This document shows, piece after piece, positions 1 through 8,640 of a stretch of 49,121 bases of DNA. The notes beneath the pieces were generated by a model that was not told where the DNA came from, made no database searches, and was given only the letters and a program-made list of their open reading frames with translations. The position numbers and the translations under genes are program-made. The first letter of the stretch is position 1, and every line of letters starts with the position of its first letter. This DNA comes from Siminovitchia fortis (GTDB lineage Bacteria; Bacillota; Bacilli; Bacillales; Bacillaceae_C), in assembly GCF_003605365.2 (NCBI RefSeq), contig NZ_QYTU02000027.1, positions 1 through 49,121 on the forward strand, read 5' to 3'.

Positions 1-162
1 ATTTTACTTTCGTAATTCAGGTTAATGCTTTATAACAATAAATTTAACAATATTTTTCAAATGTGCGGTGTTTAAACAAGGCAAATTATGTTGTATTATA
101 TATAGGTATGTTTTGATTTGGCACAACAGGCCGCTTTTATAAAAAATAACGAGGTGTGTGTA
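1..162. other. AT-rich upstream region, no gene
   Basis: This is the left edge of the window. I see no reading frame with a ribosome binding site except the GAGGTG at about 151-156 that serves the next gene. The DNA is very AT-rich, like the three genes that follow. Confidence 0.4.
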
Positions 163-1695
163 TTGGATCTAGATTCTAAGCACAATAAAGCAGTATCTAA
201 AAATTATTTTGCCGCTTTATTTTTTCTCTTCTTTTTATTTTTAGCAATAAATACTCCATTAACTGGTGATGACTGGACCTGGGGTACCGAGCGAGGAATA
301 GAACGTCTAAAAAACTACTTTTCAAATTATAACGGTCGATATGTAAGTAACATCCTTGAGATTCTATTAACACGTTATGATTTACTACGTTATTTTACTC
401 TGACTATTTTTTCAACCTTGCTTGTATATACAATAGGAAAGCTAACTAGCCGTGAGACGAAGGGCATTCATTTGCCTCTTTCATTTGTTCTCATACTTTT
501 AATACCAGTGAGTGTATTTGCCCAAACTTTTGGTTGGACTGCTGGATTTGTAAACTATGTTCCATCCTTAGTTTTATTACTCATCTATTTAATAGTTGTT
601 CAAAATATATACGATGATAAAACACCCACATACAGTAAAATGGCAATAGTCTTTATTGTTCCATTGGGAATTTTAACAGCTTTAATAGTTGAGCATGTGA
701 CTTTATTTGCATTGTTTACATCAGGATATGTGATAGTATACACATACGTCAAACATAAAAAATTTCTTGCGTTTCATATTGCTTATTTAGCCTCACTACT
801 CTTTGGAAGCCTAATAATGTTTTCAAACGGAGCTTATTGGAATGTTTTAAGCGGCAATGATTCTTATCGAACAATTAGAAATGGGGCTAAAGAAAATACT
901 GATTTAATTAATAGGATATCTGATGTTTATTCCGGGAGCATGCATAAGTATTTATTCTTTGATAACATACCAATTAATTTGTTTTTAGGAATTATGGTTA
1001 TTATTCTAATTGTGCGCTTTACTTCCAAATCAAACTGGATGAACTATATTTTACGTCCAATTTTACTTGTTTCTATTATAGGATTTTTAATTTACGGATT
1101 GTTTTTTAAATCTATATTAGGGAATAATTTTCTTCAGCACTATACCAACGACTTTGAAGCTTTGTTTAGTATAATCTTTTTTGTAAGTATTGTTGTTGCA
1201 GTTATTTTTTACGTAAATAATCGAGCTTTTAAATGGCGGACCCTTTACTATTTGTCTGGTGTAGTTTTACTATCCGCACCCTTTGTATTTATAACTCCTT
1301 ATGGTCCGCGTGCAGCACTAGCCTCTGTTGTTTTTTTAATATTAGCTGCTTTAGAGCTATTTGCGTATAACAGTAGTTTGTCATCCTGGTCTGCTAAAAG
1401 CATATTCAAACCACTTATTCCTGCTATTTTAGTGTTGATAATTGGCTACAGTTATGTTTTTGCAACAATAGGCCAAACAAATAAAGAACGTATCGCACTC
1501 TTGAAAAAAGAAGTCCATGCCGGTCGGGACATTATTTATTTACCTGATTTACCATTTAATCAATTCCTATGGATGTCCTCACCACCAAATAAGCATTTCA
1601 ATAAAATGTATAAACGTTTTTATGAGGTACCTGAGAAGACGACAGTAAAATTTGTTCCGTATGAAGATTGGCTACAAGATAAAAACGCACAATAG
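163..1695 (+). CDS. DUF6056-like multi-spanning membrane protein, probable GT-C-type glycosyltransferase
   Basis: The 510-residue product has about 11-12 hydrophobic segments. An acidic motif after the first segment (TGDDWTWG, near residue 35) is followed by NYNGRYVSN, a pattern I associate with the DUF6056 family. An aspartate pair in the first outer loop is typical of lipid-linked-sugar GT-C enzymes. TTG at 163 is preferred over TTG at 118 because GAGGTG lies 6 nt upstream of it. The next two genes encode a polyprenyl-phosphate glycosyltransferase and a GtrA flippase. The inferred role is therefore the last step of a three-component system, moving a sugar from undecaprenyl phosphate to a teichoic acid or other wall polymer outside the membrane. 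The acceptor cannot be read from sequence. The gene is clearly AT-richer than the tag genes after it, which suggests recent acquisition. Confidence 0.65.
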   Translation: MDLDSKHNKAVSKNYFAALFFLFFLFLAINTPLTGDDWTWGTERGIERLKNYFSNYNGRYVSNILEILLTRYDLLRYFTLTIFSTLLVYTIGKLTSRETKGIHLPLSFVLILLIPVSVFAQTFGWTAGFVNYVPSLVLLLIYLIVVQNIYDDKTPTYSKMAIVFIVPLGILTALIVEHVTLFALFTSGYVIVYTYVKHKKFLAFHIAYLASLLFGSLIMFSNGAYWNVLSGNDSYRTIRNGAKENTDLINRISDVYSGSMHKYLFFDNIPINLFLGIMVIILIVRFTSKSNWMNYILRPILLVSIIGFLIYGLFFKSILGNNFLQHYTNDFEALFSIIFFVSIVVAVIFYVNNRAFKWRTLYYLSGVVLLSAPFVFITPYGPRAALASVVFLILAALELFAYNSSLSSWSAKSIFKPLIPAILVLIIGYSYVFATIGQTNKERIALLKKEVHAGRDIIYLPDLPFNQFLWMSSPPNKHFNKMYKRFYEVPEKTTVKFVPYEDWLQDKNAQ

Positions 1696-1775
1696 TCCCT
1701 TTTCAAATGCTCTGGACACTTGAAAAACATTTTTGTTTTGCTGCAAAAGCATAACGAGTAATGGAGGAAAAAGTC

Positions 1776-2762
1776 ATGAAGAAGCTTTCACTAATAATAC
1801 CTTGTTACAATGAAAGCGCCCCTTTACGTGATACGTATATTGAAGTGAAACGTGTATTAGAGCTACAGCAAATTAAAGAAGACTATACTCACGAAATCAT
1901 CTTTGTTAATGATGGCAGTAAGGATGATACTTTAGAAATAATTGAAGGGCTTTCCTTTCGAGATGAAAGTGTAAAATATATCTCTTTTTCACGTAATTTC
2001 GGTAAGGAAGCAGCCATGCTTGCTGGGTTAGAACATTCTACGGGGGATATGTCAATAATAATCGATGCGGATTTGCAACATCCTCCGCATTTAATTATTG
2101 ACATGTTAAATTTTTATGAACAAGGATTTGATCAGGTAATAGCTAAAAGGTCGAGAAAAGGAGAGAACTTTTTTAGAAAATGGGTTACTCGCTTTTATTA
2201 CCGTTTAATTAATAAATTAATAGATGTTGAATTAGTAGATGGTATTGGAGATTTTCGTTTGCTAAGCCGCAAGGCGATAAATTCACTACTCTCTTTATCC
2301 GAATATAATCGATTCTCTAAGGGATTATTTTCATGGATCGGCTTTGAAAAAAAGGTAATTGAATATGAAAATCAAGAAAGAGTAGCAGGAGAAAGTAAAT
2401 GGGGTTTTGGAAGCTTGCTAAACTATGCCATTGATGGAATGACTTCCTTTAATAGCAAGCCATTAAGGTTATTAATATATTTGGGTCTCCTTATAACTTT
2501 TCTAAACGTCATTTATATAAGTATCACATTCATCAATATTCTTATATTCGGCATCGATATGCCTGGGTATTTTACTATTATTTCATCCATCCTTTTGTTA
2601 GGTGGTATTCAATTAATTGCAATAGGAGTCCTTGGGGAATATGTAGGTAGAATTTTTTACGAAGTCAAAAGGAGACCCCATTATATTGTCTCTCAAACAA
2701 ATATTAGCCCTGAAAGTGATAAAAATATTAACAAAGATCAATATTTGGGTGTTTATAAATGA
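1776..2762 (+). CDS. Family 2 glycosyltransferase, polyprenyl-phosphate sugar transferase (CsbB/GtrB type)
   Basis: This is a 328-residue GT2 enzyme: LSIIPCYNES at the N-terminus, VNDGSKDDT, the metal/nucleotide-binding DADLQHPP, the FSRNFGKEAAMLAG segment, GIGDFRLLSR, and two C-terminal membrane helices. The family moves a hexose or HexNAc from a nucleotide sugar to undecaprenyl phosphate on the inner membrane face. ATG 1776 is chosen because the GGAGG for it lies at 1763-1767, inside the 5-codon-longer frame that begins at 1761. The stop overlaps the start of the GtrA gene (ATGA), so the two are translationally coupled. Together with the GT-C-like protein upstream this forms a three-component extracellular glycosylation set. 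The sugar donor is unknown. Confidence 0.85.
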   Translation: MKKLSLIIPCYNESAPLRDTYIEVKRVLELQQIKEDYTHEIIFVNDGSKDDTLEIIEGLSFRDESVKYISFSRNFGKEAAMLAGLEHSTGDMSIIIDADLQHPPHLIIDMLNFYEQGFDQVIAKRSRKGENFFRKWVTRFYYRLINKLIDVELVDGIGDFRLLSRKAINSLLSLSEYNRFSKGLFSWIGFEKKVIEYENQERVAGESKWGFGSLLNYAIDGMTSFNSKPLRLLIYLGLLITFLNVIYISITFINILIFGIDMPGYFTIISSILLLGGIQLIAIGVLGEYVGRIFYEVKRRPHYIVSQTNISPESDKNINKDQYLGVYK

Positions 2763-3181
2763 AATTAAATGTCATTTCTATCCTAAAAAATAACCCATCG
2801 TTTACTCGCTTTGTAATTGTCGGTTTCATAAACACCTTTAACTACTATTTACTGTATATTATTTTGATGAGCCTCAATGTCCCATATATTCTGAGCCATT
2901 CTTCAGCTTTTGTCATAAGTATGATCGGCTCTTTTTACTTAAATTGTTATTTTACCTATAAAACAAAACCTACATTTAAAAAATTCTTTCAGTTTCCAAT
3001 GACGTATGTCGTGAATTATAGTGTAACAACGATTTCTTTATTTCTTTTCGTTGATATTTTAAACATGAATGAATTTGTAGCCCCACTTCTTGCGTCCATC
3101 ATACCTATCCCTTTTACCTACATGGTATCGAAATGGATATTACAAGGTAAACAAGGCGTGGAAATTGGGAGAGACAAATAA
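2759..3181 (+). CDS. GtrA-family flippase of lipid-linked sugars
   Basis: The 140-residue protein has four membrane helices and the GtrA pattern: RFVIVGFINTFNYYLLY near residue 17, SFYLNCYFTYK in the middle, and FPMTYVVNY later. The family is thought to flip undecaprenyl-phosphate-linked sugars, or to help assemble that step. Its ATG overlaps the TGA of the glycosyltransferase gene. It is the last gene of the AT-rich block; a 90-nt gap separates it from tagD. Confidence 0.85.
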   Translation: MKLNVISILKNNPSFTRFVIVGFINTFNYYLLYIILMSLNVPYILSHSSAFVISMIGSFYLNCYFTYKTKPTFKKFFQFPMTYVVNYSVTTISLFLFVDILNMNEFVAPLLASIIPIPFTYMVSKWILQGKQGVEIGRDK

Positions 3182-3274
3182 AAAGTTGAATTTCACCTAA
3201 CAATGGAATAAAGTAAGTATTAAATATTTGCATTTTATATTTCCTTTTTAATTTTTGACATGGAGGTCTCCACA

Positions 3275-3673
3275 ATGAAAAAAGTAATCACGTATGGAAC
3301 ATTCGATTTGCTCCATACAGGGCATATTAATATCTTGCGTCGGGCAAAGGAATACGGCGATTATTTGATTGTGGCCATTTCATCTGACGAGTTTAATGCC
3401 TTAAAAGGCAAGAAGGCTTATTACACTTTCGAACAACGCAAGGCAATCTTGGAAGCAGTTCGCTATGTAGATGAGGTCATTCCTGAACATACTTGGGAAC
3501 AGAAAGTGGAAGATGTTCAAAAGCATGGCGTCGATGTTTTTGTGATGGGTGATGACTGGGAAGGGAAATTTGACTTCTTAAAGGAATACTGCGAGGTTGT
3601 TTATTTGCCGCGTACAGTTGGAATTTCTACCACCAAAATTAAAAAGGATTTAAATCAGGCAAATAATGGTTAG
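3275..3673 (+). CDS. tagD: Glycerol-3-phosphate cytidylyltransferase
   Basis: The 132-residue protein makes CDP-glycerol from CTP and glycerol 3-phosphate, the donor for poly(glycerol phosphate) wall teichoic acid. Motifs are GTFDLLHTGHINIL (the HxGH nucleotide-binding motif), KGKKAYY, and RTVGISTTKIKKDL, the RTxGISTT signature. ATG 3275 is used because GGAGG sits about 8 nt upstream; the in-frame ATG at 3260 would place that site inside the gene. Length matches B. subtilis TagD (129 aa). The end overlaps the start of the following glycerophosphotransferase gene by 8 nt. Confidence 0.93.
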   Translation: MKKVITYGTFDLLHTGHINILRRAKEYGDYLIVAISSDEFNALKGKKAYYTFEQRKAILEAVRYVDEVIPEHTWEQKVEDVQKHGVDVFVMGDDWEGKFDFLKEYCEVVYLPRTVGISTTKIKKDLNQANNG

Positions 3674-4838
3674 GGAATTTGCAATCCACCTATATCTGTT
3701 TGTTTTTCGCTTTTTCTTTACAATATTCAGCATTTGTCCCCAAAAGAAGAAAACAACTTTTGTTGCTTCCTTTGGGGACAATGCTTTGTTTGTGATAAAA
3801 GAACTTCAAAGACAGACGGATGATCAAATTGTTGTCTTGAAAACTGCTTCGTGTAGAGTGGATTTTCAAGTAGATTCGTTAGACTTTGAGCCAAAAATTT
3901 TTTTTGATTGGATTCGCTCTATATACCATTTGGCCACTTCAAATGTTATTTTTATCGACAATTATTTCGGCTTTTTGGCAGCGGTTAAGTTTAAACCGAG
4001 TGTTAAATGTATTCAACTTTGGCACGCCGCTGGTGCAATAAAGCAATTTGGCCTTAAGGACCCTTCCAATGCAGGTCGCTCACCTAAAGCCATTGAACGC
4101 TTTAAAAAGGTTTACAGCCAATTCGATTATGTCGTTGTCGGCGGCGATAAAATGACGGACATCTATCGTGAAAGCTTCGGAATTGGAGAAGAAAATATTC
4201 TTCGAACTGGTATCCCTCGGACGGATTTCTTTTTTGATGAACAAGCATTGAAAAAAGCTTCCGATGCTTTACGAAAGAAATACCCGGCCATTCATGAAAA
4301 AAAAGTTATTTTATATGCCCCTACCTATCGAGAGGGTGAATTTAATATGTCGTCCCTTCCTCTAAATATCGATCATATGTATCAGGAATTAAAAAATGAA
4401 TATATATTATTGTTGCGGCTTCATCCTGCTGTCCGCTTTGATTTTGTCAATCAATATCCAGACTTTATATTTGATGTATCCGATTACCCGGATATCAATC
4501 ACTTGCTGGCTGTAACCGACCTTTTAATTTCGGATTACTCCTCTATCCCTTTTGAATTTTCGCTTTTGCAAAGACCAATGATTTTCTTTGCCTACGACTT
4601 GGAGGAGTATGCCAAATCCCGTGGTTTTTGGGAGCCTTACGAACAGCTTGTTCCGGGTCCGATAGTTTACAATTCAAAAGATCTTGTGGAAGCCATTCAA
4701 ACAAATAATTATGATTTTAATCAAATTGTAAAATTTGCAAATGAGTGGAATGAATTTTCGACAGGAAGCGCCAGCCGCCGCTTAATTCAAGCTGTCTACT
4801 CTGAAAGTGAAAATGCAGGAGCCATAAGCAGGGGATAA
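3666..4838 (+). CDS. CDP-glycerol glycerophosphotransferase (TagB/TagF family)
   Basis: The 390-residue single-domain enzyme shows the family landmarks LWHAAGAIKQFGLKD (catalytic His), APTYREGEF, LLRLHPAVR, and SDYSSIPFEFSLLQRPMIFF (nucleotide-binding region). An N-terminal hydrophobic stretch suggests membrane association. Length fits the TagB primase (about 380 aa), which adds the first glycerol phosphate to the ManNAc-GlcNAc linkage lipid, rather than the longer TagF polymerase. No second such gene lies in the window, so a polymerizing role is not excluded. The start overlaps tagD and depends on coupling, since no separate strong ribosome binding site is visible. Confidence 0.85.
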   Translation: MVREFAIHLYLFVFRFFFTIFSICPQKKKTTFVASFGDNALFVIKELQRQTDDQIVVLKTASCRVDFQVDSLDFEPKIFFDWIRSIYHLATSNVIFIDNYFGFLAAVKFKPSVKCIQLWHAAGAIKQFGLKDPSNAGRSPKAIERFKKVYSQFDYVVVGGDKMTDIYRESFGIGEENILRTGIPRTDFFFDEQALKKASDALRKKYPAIHEKKVILYAPTYREGEFNMSSLPLNIDHMYQELKNEYILLLRLHPAVRFDFVNQYPDFIFDVSDYPDINHLLAVTDLLISDYSSIPFEFSLLQRPMIFFAYDLEEYAKSRGFWEPYEQLVPGPIVYNSKDLVEAIQTNNYDFNQIVKFANEWNEFSTGSASRRLIQAVYSESENAGAISRG

Positions 4839-4923
4839 TTTTCAACCAAGGGTATGTACGGTTAAGCGAAATGATAGTATTATAGGGAGTAGCGTATCTA
4901 TATTGAAAAGGAGTTCAACCCAA

Positions 4924-5949
4924 ATGGGACGACATAATTCTACAACGACTAGAAAACGAAAGCGCAGAAGGCGCATATTTTGGTTCGCCATTTTTCCATT
5001 GCTGCTGGTTGCATCAGTGAGTGCCTCTTATGGGGCATACTTATATAAAAAAGCTGAAAACATGATGGGCGGAGCCTTTTTCGATAATCGAGGAAAATCT
5101 GATCTTCGAGACAAAAAGGTTGACCCCCATATTGACAATGTATCGATTCTTTTTATCGGTATTGATGAGAGTGAAAAGCGCGGGTATTCCGACAACGCCC
5201 GTTCCGACGCCCTCATGCTCGCCACTTTGAATGAAAAAGAAAAATCGGTTAAACTGTTGACAATTCCTCGCGACTCTTACGTCTACATCAAAGAAGTTGG
5301 CTATAATACAAAGATCAATCATGCACACAAATACGGCGGGCCTCGTGCCACGATTGAAACTGTGGAGGATTTGTTAGATATCCCAGTTGACTACTATGTC
5401 CGTCTTGATTTTGAAGCATTCATGGCTGTTGTCGATGCTTTGGGCGGAATAGAAGTGGATGTTCCTTATGCCTTCTCGGAACAGAATTCTAAAGACAAGG
5501 CTGATGCTATTTCGCTTGAAGCTGGAATGCAAAAGCTAGATGGCGAAGAAGCTTTGGCACTTGCTAGAACCAGAAAGCTTGATAACGATATTGAACGCGG
5601 TAAACGCCAGCAGGAAATCATGAAAGCCATTGCCAAAAAGGCTGCCAGTGGAGCTTCTATCACAAAATATGGAAAAGTGATTGATGCGATTGGTGACAAC
5701 ATGCGGACGGATATGACATTCGATGAAATTAAGGCATTTGTTGATTACGCTGTTTCAGGAGATTTAAGTATCGAATCCTATACATTGGAGGGTCAGGATA
5801 CACAAATCATGAACAGCCAGGGGCAAAATATTTATTATTGGCAGCTTGATGAAGATAACCTGGCGGAGGTCAAAGGGAAGCTCAAGGAGCATTTGGATAT
5901 CGCCACTTATGATAATACCGAAGTGGCCAAACCGGCTGAAGAGGAATAA
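4924..5949 (+). CDS. LytR-CpsA-Psr (LCP) family wall teichoic acid ligase
   Basis: The 341-residue protein has a basic cytoplasmic N-terminus, one membrane helix (about 20-42) and an outer LCP domain. Conserved pieces are FIGIDE, RSDALMLATLN, LLTIPRDSYVYI (the Arg/Asp pair contacts pyrophosphate), KINHAHKYGG, DYYVRLDFEAF and RTRKLDNDIERGKRQQEI. LCP enzymes transfer undecaprenyl-pyrophosphate-linked teichoic acid to peptidoglycan (TagT/TagU/TagV type). ATG 4924 is chosen over TTG 4903 because AAAGGAG lies between them, about 10 nt before the ATG. The position after tagD and the glycerophosphotransferase fits the final step of that pathway. Confidence 0.9.
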   Translation: MGRHNSTTTRKRKRRRRIFWFAIFPLLLVASVSASYGAYLYKKAENMMGGAFFDNRGKSDLRDKKVDPHIDNVSILFIGIDESEKRGYSDNARSDALMLATLNEKEKSVKLLTIPRDSYVYIKEVGYNTKINHAHKYGGPRATIETVEDLLDIPVDYYVRLDFEAFMAVVDALGGIEVDVPYAFSEQNSKDKADAISLEAGMQKLDGEEALALARTRKLDNDIERGKRQQEIMKAIAKKAASGASITKYGKVIDAIGDNMRTDMTFDEIKAFVDYAVSGDLSIESYTLEGQDTQIMNSQGQNIYYWQLDEDNLAEVKGKLKEHLDIATYDNTEVAKPAEEE

Positions 5950-5966
5950 GCGATTGAACATTAATA

Positions 5967-6019
5967 GGGGGCTGGCAGGAAATCAATGAGATTTGATTTC
6001 CCTGCAGTCCCTTGTTTTT
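5967..6019 (+). terminator. Terminator after the LCP gene
   Basis: An inverted repeat with arms around GGCAGGAAATCA and TGATTTCCCTGC, extended by GGGG/CCC at its base, is followed by TTGTTTTT. It begins about 18 nt after the LCP stop codon. Confidence 0.8.
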
Positions 6020-6026
6020 ATCGATG

Positions 6027-6074
6027 CAAAAATGCATCTAAGGTCCGCTTCCATCGACCCTAGATGCCTTTTTT
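6027..6074. terminator. Bidirectional terminator between convergent genes
   Basis: GCATCTAAGGTC pairs with GACCCTAGATGC. The stem is followed by TTTTTT on the plus strand and, read on the minus strand, by ATTTTTGC. It lies 12 nt beyond the stop of the minus-strand glucosaminidase gene and can serve both converging genes. Confidence 0.8.
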
Positions 6075-6085
6075 AAGTCTAATTC

Positions 6086-8251
6086 TTATTTAAACTTTGG
6101 AATATCAAACTCCAGGTTCGGATTATCCAACTGTTTGTAGAGCGACTCGATTCTTGCCGTCTGTTTTACAGCCCAGCCAATATCTGTTGCATATTGCTTT
6201 GACGGATTTACGAAGTTCCACCTCATTTTATAGATGGTATTTTGTTTGTATTGATTATGAATATATTGCTGTCCAATAAACTCTGCTCCGCCGACAACGG
6301 CCTTGGCAGGTGTATCCCACCCCTGTTCATATGCATGAACAGCTCCACATGTGTTTGGACAGGAATCATACGCCTTGATCCCGAACATATTATATACTTT
6401 TTTAATATTTTTTAAGTCCTTTCGATTGGCGGAAGTAACAAGAACAACTTTACCCTCTTTATCCTTTCCTACTTCAGTCCCGCTGGCCAGCTTGGATGTC
6501 CCTTGCCCAGTCTCTAAAAATGCATGGGAAATTAAATATATTTCATTTACCTTATGTTTTTTTCCACCGTCTATAAATGCCTTCCCAAGCCCTTGCAAGG
6601 TACCTTTTCCGGCTAATACTTTGTCCAGCTCTGCAGCGGAAACGCCCGCACTTGAACTTAATACTAAATGCTGATATCGGCTGTTTTTATTTGGATTTAC
6701 ATTTTGTTCCACATCGCCGGCCTTTGCATTTCTCCAAGTTCCATATTTAATTTCATGCCAGGTTTTCCCCTCTTTGACAATGGTCACTTTAGTCCCCTTT
6801 GCAAGAGTCGCATATACGTGGCTTTTCGAATCTGCCGATTCCCGTATCTGAACATTGGAGGTTGTAGTGGCTGTTGTGTCCTTGAGATCAACCAAAGAGG
6901 TCTCTACGTACAGTTCCTTATTGCTATATTTTATTTTATACCATTCGTTCGTTCCTTCCGATTGATCTCCGGTCACGGTTCCCAAAATGGTCACCTTTGT
7001 TTTATTTTTAACAGTTGTATGCACATTATCGCCCATTTTTGGTGAGGTGCGTAATTTTACTTTATCCCTTTTTACCTCTCCGGTTTTTACAATATTAATA
7101 TAATCCTTATGAACAAAAGCATTTTGATTTTTATACTTATCTGTCTGCGGATTACGGCTCATCTGTATTTCAACTGCTTCTTTAAGAGTAATGTTATGTT
7201 GAGTGTACTTAATTTTATTTTCCTTTATGTTTGAAGAGTGAATCCAAACGGTTTTGCCGTTCAAAGTTCCCCGATACCAAACATTGCTGCCGACCTTTTC
7301 AGTAAGATTTACATTAAATTCTTTGTTCGTGTAAACCTTCAAATCGGAATATACCAAGTCTTTCCGCCCGCCCCATGCTTTGCTGTAGGCACTGCCAACT
7401 CCCTTGATATATAATTTTTTAGCAGTCTTATCTATGCCTGCATGAGGGTGTGAGGACATATCAGTCGATTTCACCCAACCGACAACACCTTTCGCACTGC
7501 TTGGCTGCCTGCTTATTAAATAAAAGGTCTGACCATTAATAATTGATTGTTTCTTTATATAGTAGACTGAATTTGTATAAGTAGAGCCTGCTGCTGATGA
7601 GGATGGAGAACCCAGAGTTTTATAGATTCGAACTTTTGAGTTTTTGATATGACCGAGTCTGCTTATCTTGCTCTCCTTCGCCTGTACAACATTGCTGCTT
7701 AATATCCAAGCCGTTTTACCATCAAGCTTTCCTCGGTACCATGTACTGTTTCCAACCTTTTCAGTCAAATCCACCTGAAATGCTCGATTTTTAAACTTAG
7801 ACAAGCTGGAGTATGTATAGTCTTTTTTGCCGCCCCACGCTTTCGTATAAGCACTGCCGGTCCCTTTTACATAAAACGTTTTTTTCTTTTTGTCTACCCC
7901 TGTGTGCTTCTTGGTTGACATATCTTTTGACTTTACCCAGCCAACTACACCTTTTTTATCGCTTGGCTGCTTGCTGATTAAATAATAGGTTTCTTTTTTA
8001 ACTGTGGCTTGCCTTTTAATATAATAAACTTGGTTTGTGTAGGTGGAGCCAGCCGTTTTAGATGATTTCAATTTTAAATCAGAATAAATTTTTACTTTAG
8101 AATTGCGGATATGGCCAAGTCTGCTTGTTCTTTGTTCAGCAATGGATTGTGTTGATTTTATTTGATTTTTTGCCGCTTCTTTAGCATGTAATTGACTTGG
8201 ATAGGAAAAGAAAATGAAGATTATTAAAATAATAGACAATAGCTTTTTCAT
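6086..8251 (-). CDS. Secreted N-acetylglucosaminidase autolysin with GW and SH3 repeats
   Basis: The 721-residue product starts with a signal peptide (to about residue 23, ...PSQLHA). Two copies of a roughly 150-residue GW-type module follow (about 43-195 and 196-347; both open SRLGHI-NSK and contain GSAYxKAWGG and WYRG). Such modules bind teichoic acids. Two bacterial SH3 domains (about 388-520) come next. The C-terminal glucosaminidase domain (about 525-715) contains the probable catalytic Glu in ISHAFLETGQGTS (near residue 580) and AVVGGAEFIGQQYI. It should cut the GlcNAc-MurNAc glycan backbone during growth or separation. GGGGGA lies 6 nt before the ATG. It is transcribed divergently from the amidase gene. 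Confidence 0.9.
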   Translation of the reverse strand: MKKLLSIILIIFIFFSYPSQLHAKEAAKNQIKSTQSIAEQRTSRLGHIRNSKVKIYSDLKLKSSKTAGSTYTNQVYYIKRQATVKKETYYLISKQPSDKKGVVGWVKSKDMSTKKHTGVDKKKKTFYVKGTGSAYTKAWGGKKDYTYSSLSKFKNRAFQVDLTEKVGNSTWYRGKLDGKTAWILSSNVVQAKESKISRLGHIKNSKVRIYKTLGSPSSSAAGSTYTNSVYYIKKQSIINGQTFYLISRQPSSAKGVVGWVKSTDMSSHPHAGIDKTAKKLYIKGVGSAYSKAWGGRKDLVYSDLKVYTNKEFNVNLTEKVGSNVWYRGTLNGKTVWIHSSNIKENKIKYTQHNITLKEAVEIQMSRNPQTDKYKNQNAFVHKDYINIVKTGEVKRDKVKLRTSPKMGDNVHTTVKNKTKVTILGTVTGDQSEGTNEWYKIKYSNKELYVETSLVDLKDTTATTTSNVQIRESADSKSHVYATLAKGTKVTIVKEGKTWHEIKYGTWRNAKAGDVEQNVNPNKNSRYQHLVLSSSAGVSAAELDKVLAGKGTLQGLGKAFIDGGKKHKVNEIYLISHAFLETGQGTSKLASGTEVGKDKEGKVVLVTSANRKDLKNIKKVYNMFGIKAYDSCPNTCGAVHAYEQGWDTPAKAVVGGAEFIGQQYIHNQYKQNTIYKMRWNFVNPSKQYATDIGWAVKQTARIESLYKQLDNPNLEFDIPKFK

Positions 8252-8640
8252 TTGTTCCCCCTGAACGTAAATATTTTGTATATCACCATTACATTTTATT
8301 CTGCTACTATACTCATCCTCCTAAATGCTCAAACGATCTAGTTAATTATGGAAATATAGTCTGATTATAGCATGTTTGGTAATCTTCTATACTAGAATTG
8401 CAGAAGAAATTTTTAAAATATAATCCCCTGATTTGATTTTAATGTTGTCGTCATGCCGTGACTTTTCCTTAGCTGTTGAAGGTTGCCGCTATCTAGGATA
8501 TTCGTACTAAAAATAGCCTATGATTTGCCGATAAAAAAAGGTAGAAACAAAATTTCCATTATGGCAGGCTGACATAGGAAATTTTGTTTAAAAGATGGGC
8601 TTTATTTTTGCTAATAGATCAGATAAAGAGGAGTGTATGA
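8252..8640. other. Divergent promoter region of the two autolysin genes
   Basis: These 389 nt hold no gene. They must contain the promoters of both the glucosaminidase (minus) and amidase (plus) genes, but I could not assign -35/-10 boxes with confidence. The main visible structure is a perfect 11-bp inverted repeat, ACAAAATTTCC (8547-8557) and GGAAATTTTGT (8577-8587), in the probable amidase leader about 55 nt before its ATG. It could be an attenuator or an mRNA-stabilizing hairpin. Confidence 0.45.
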
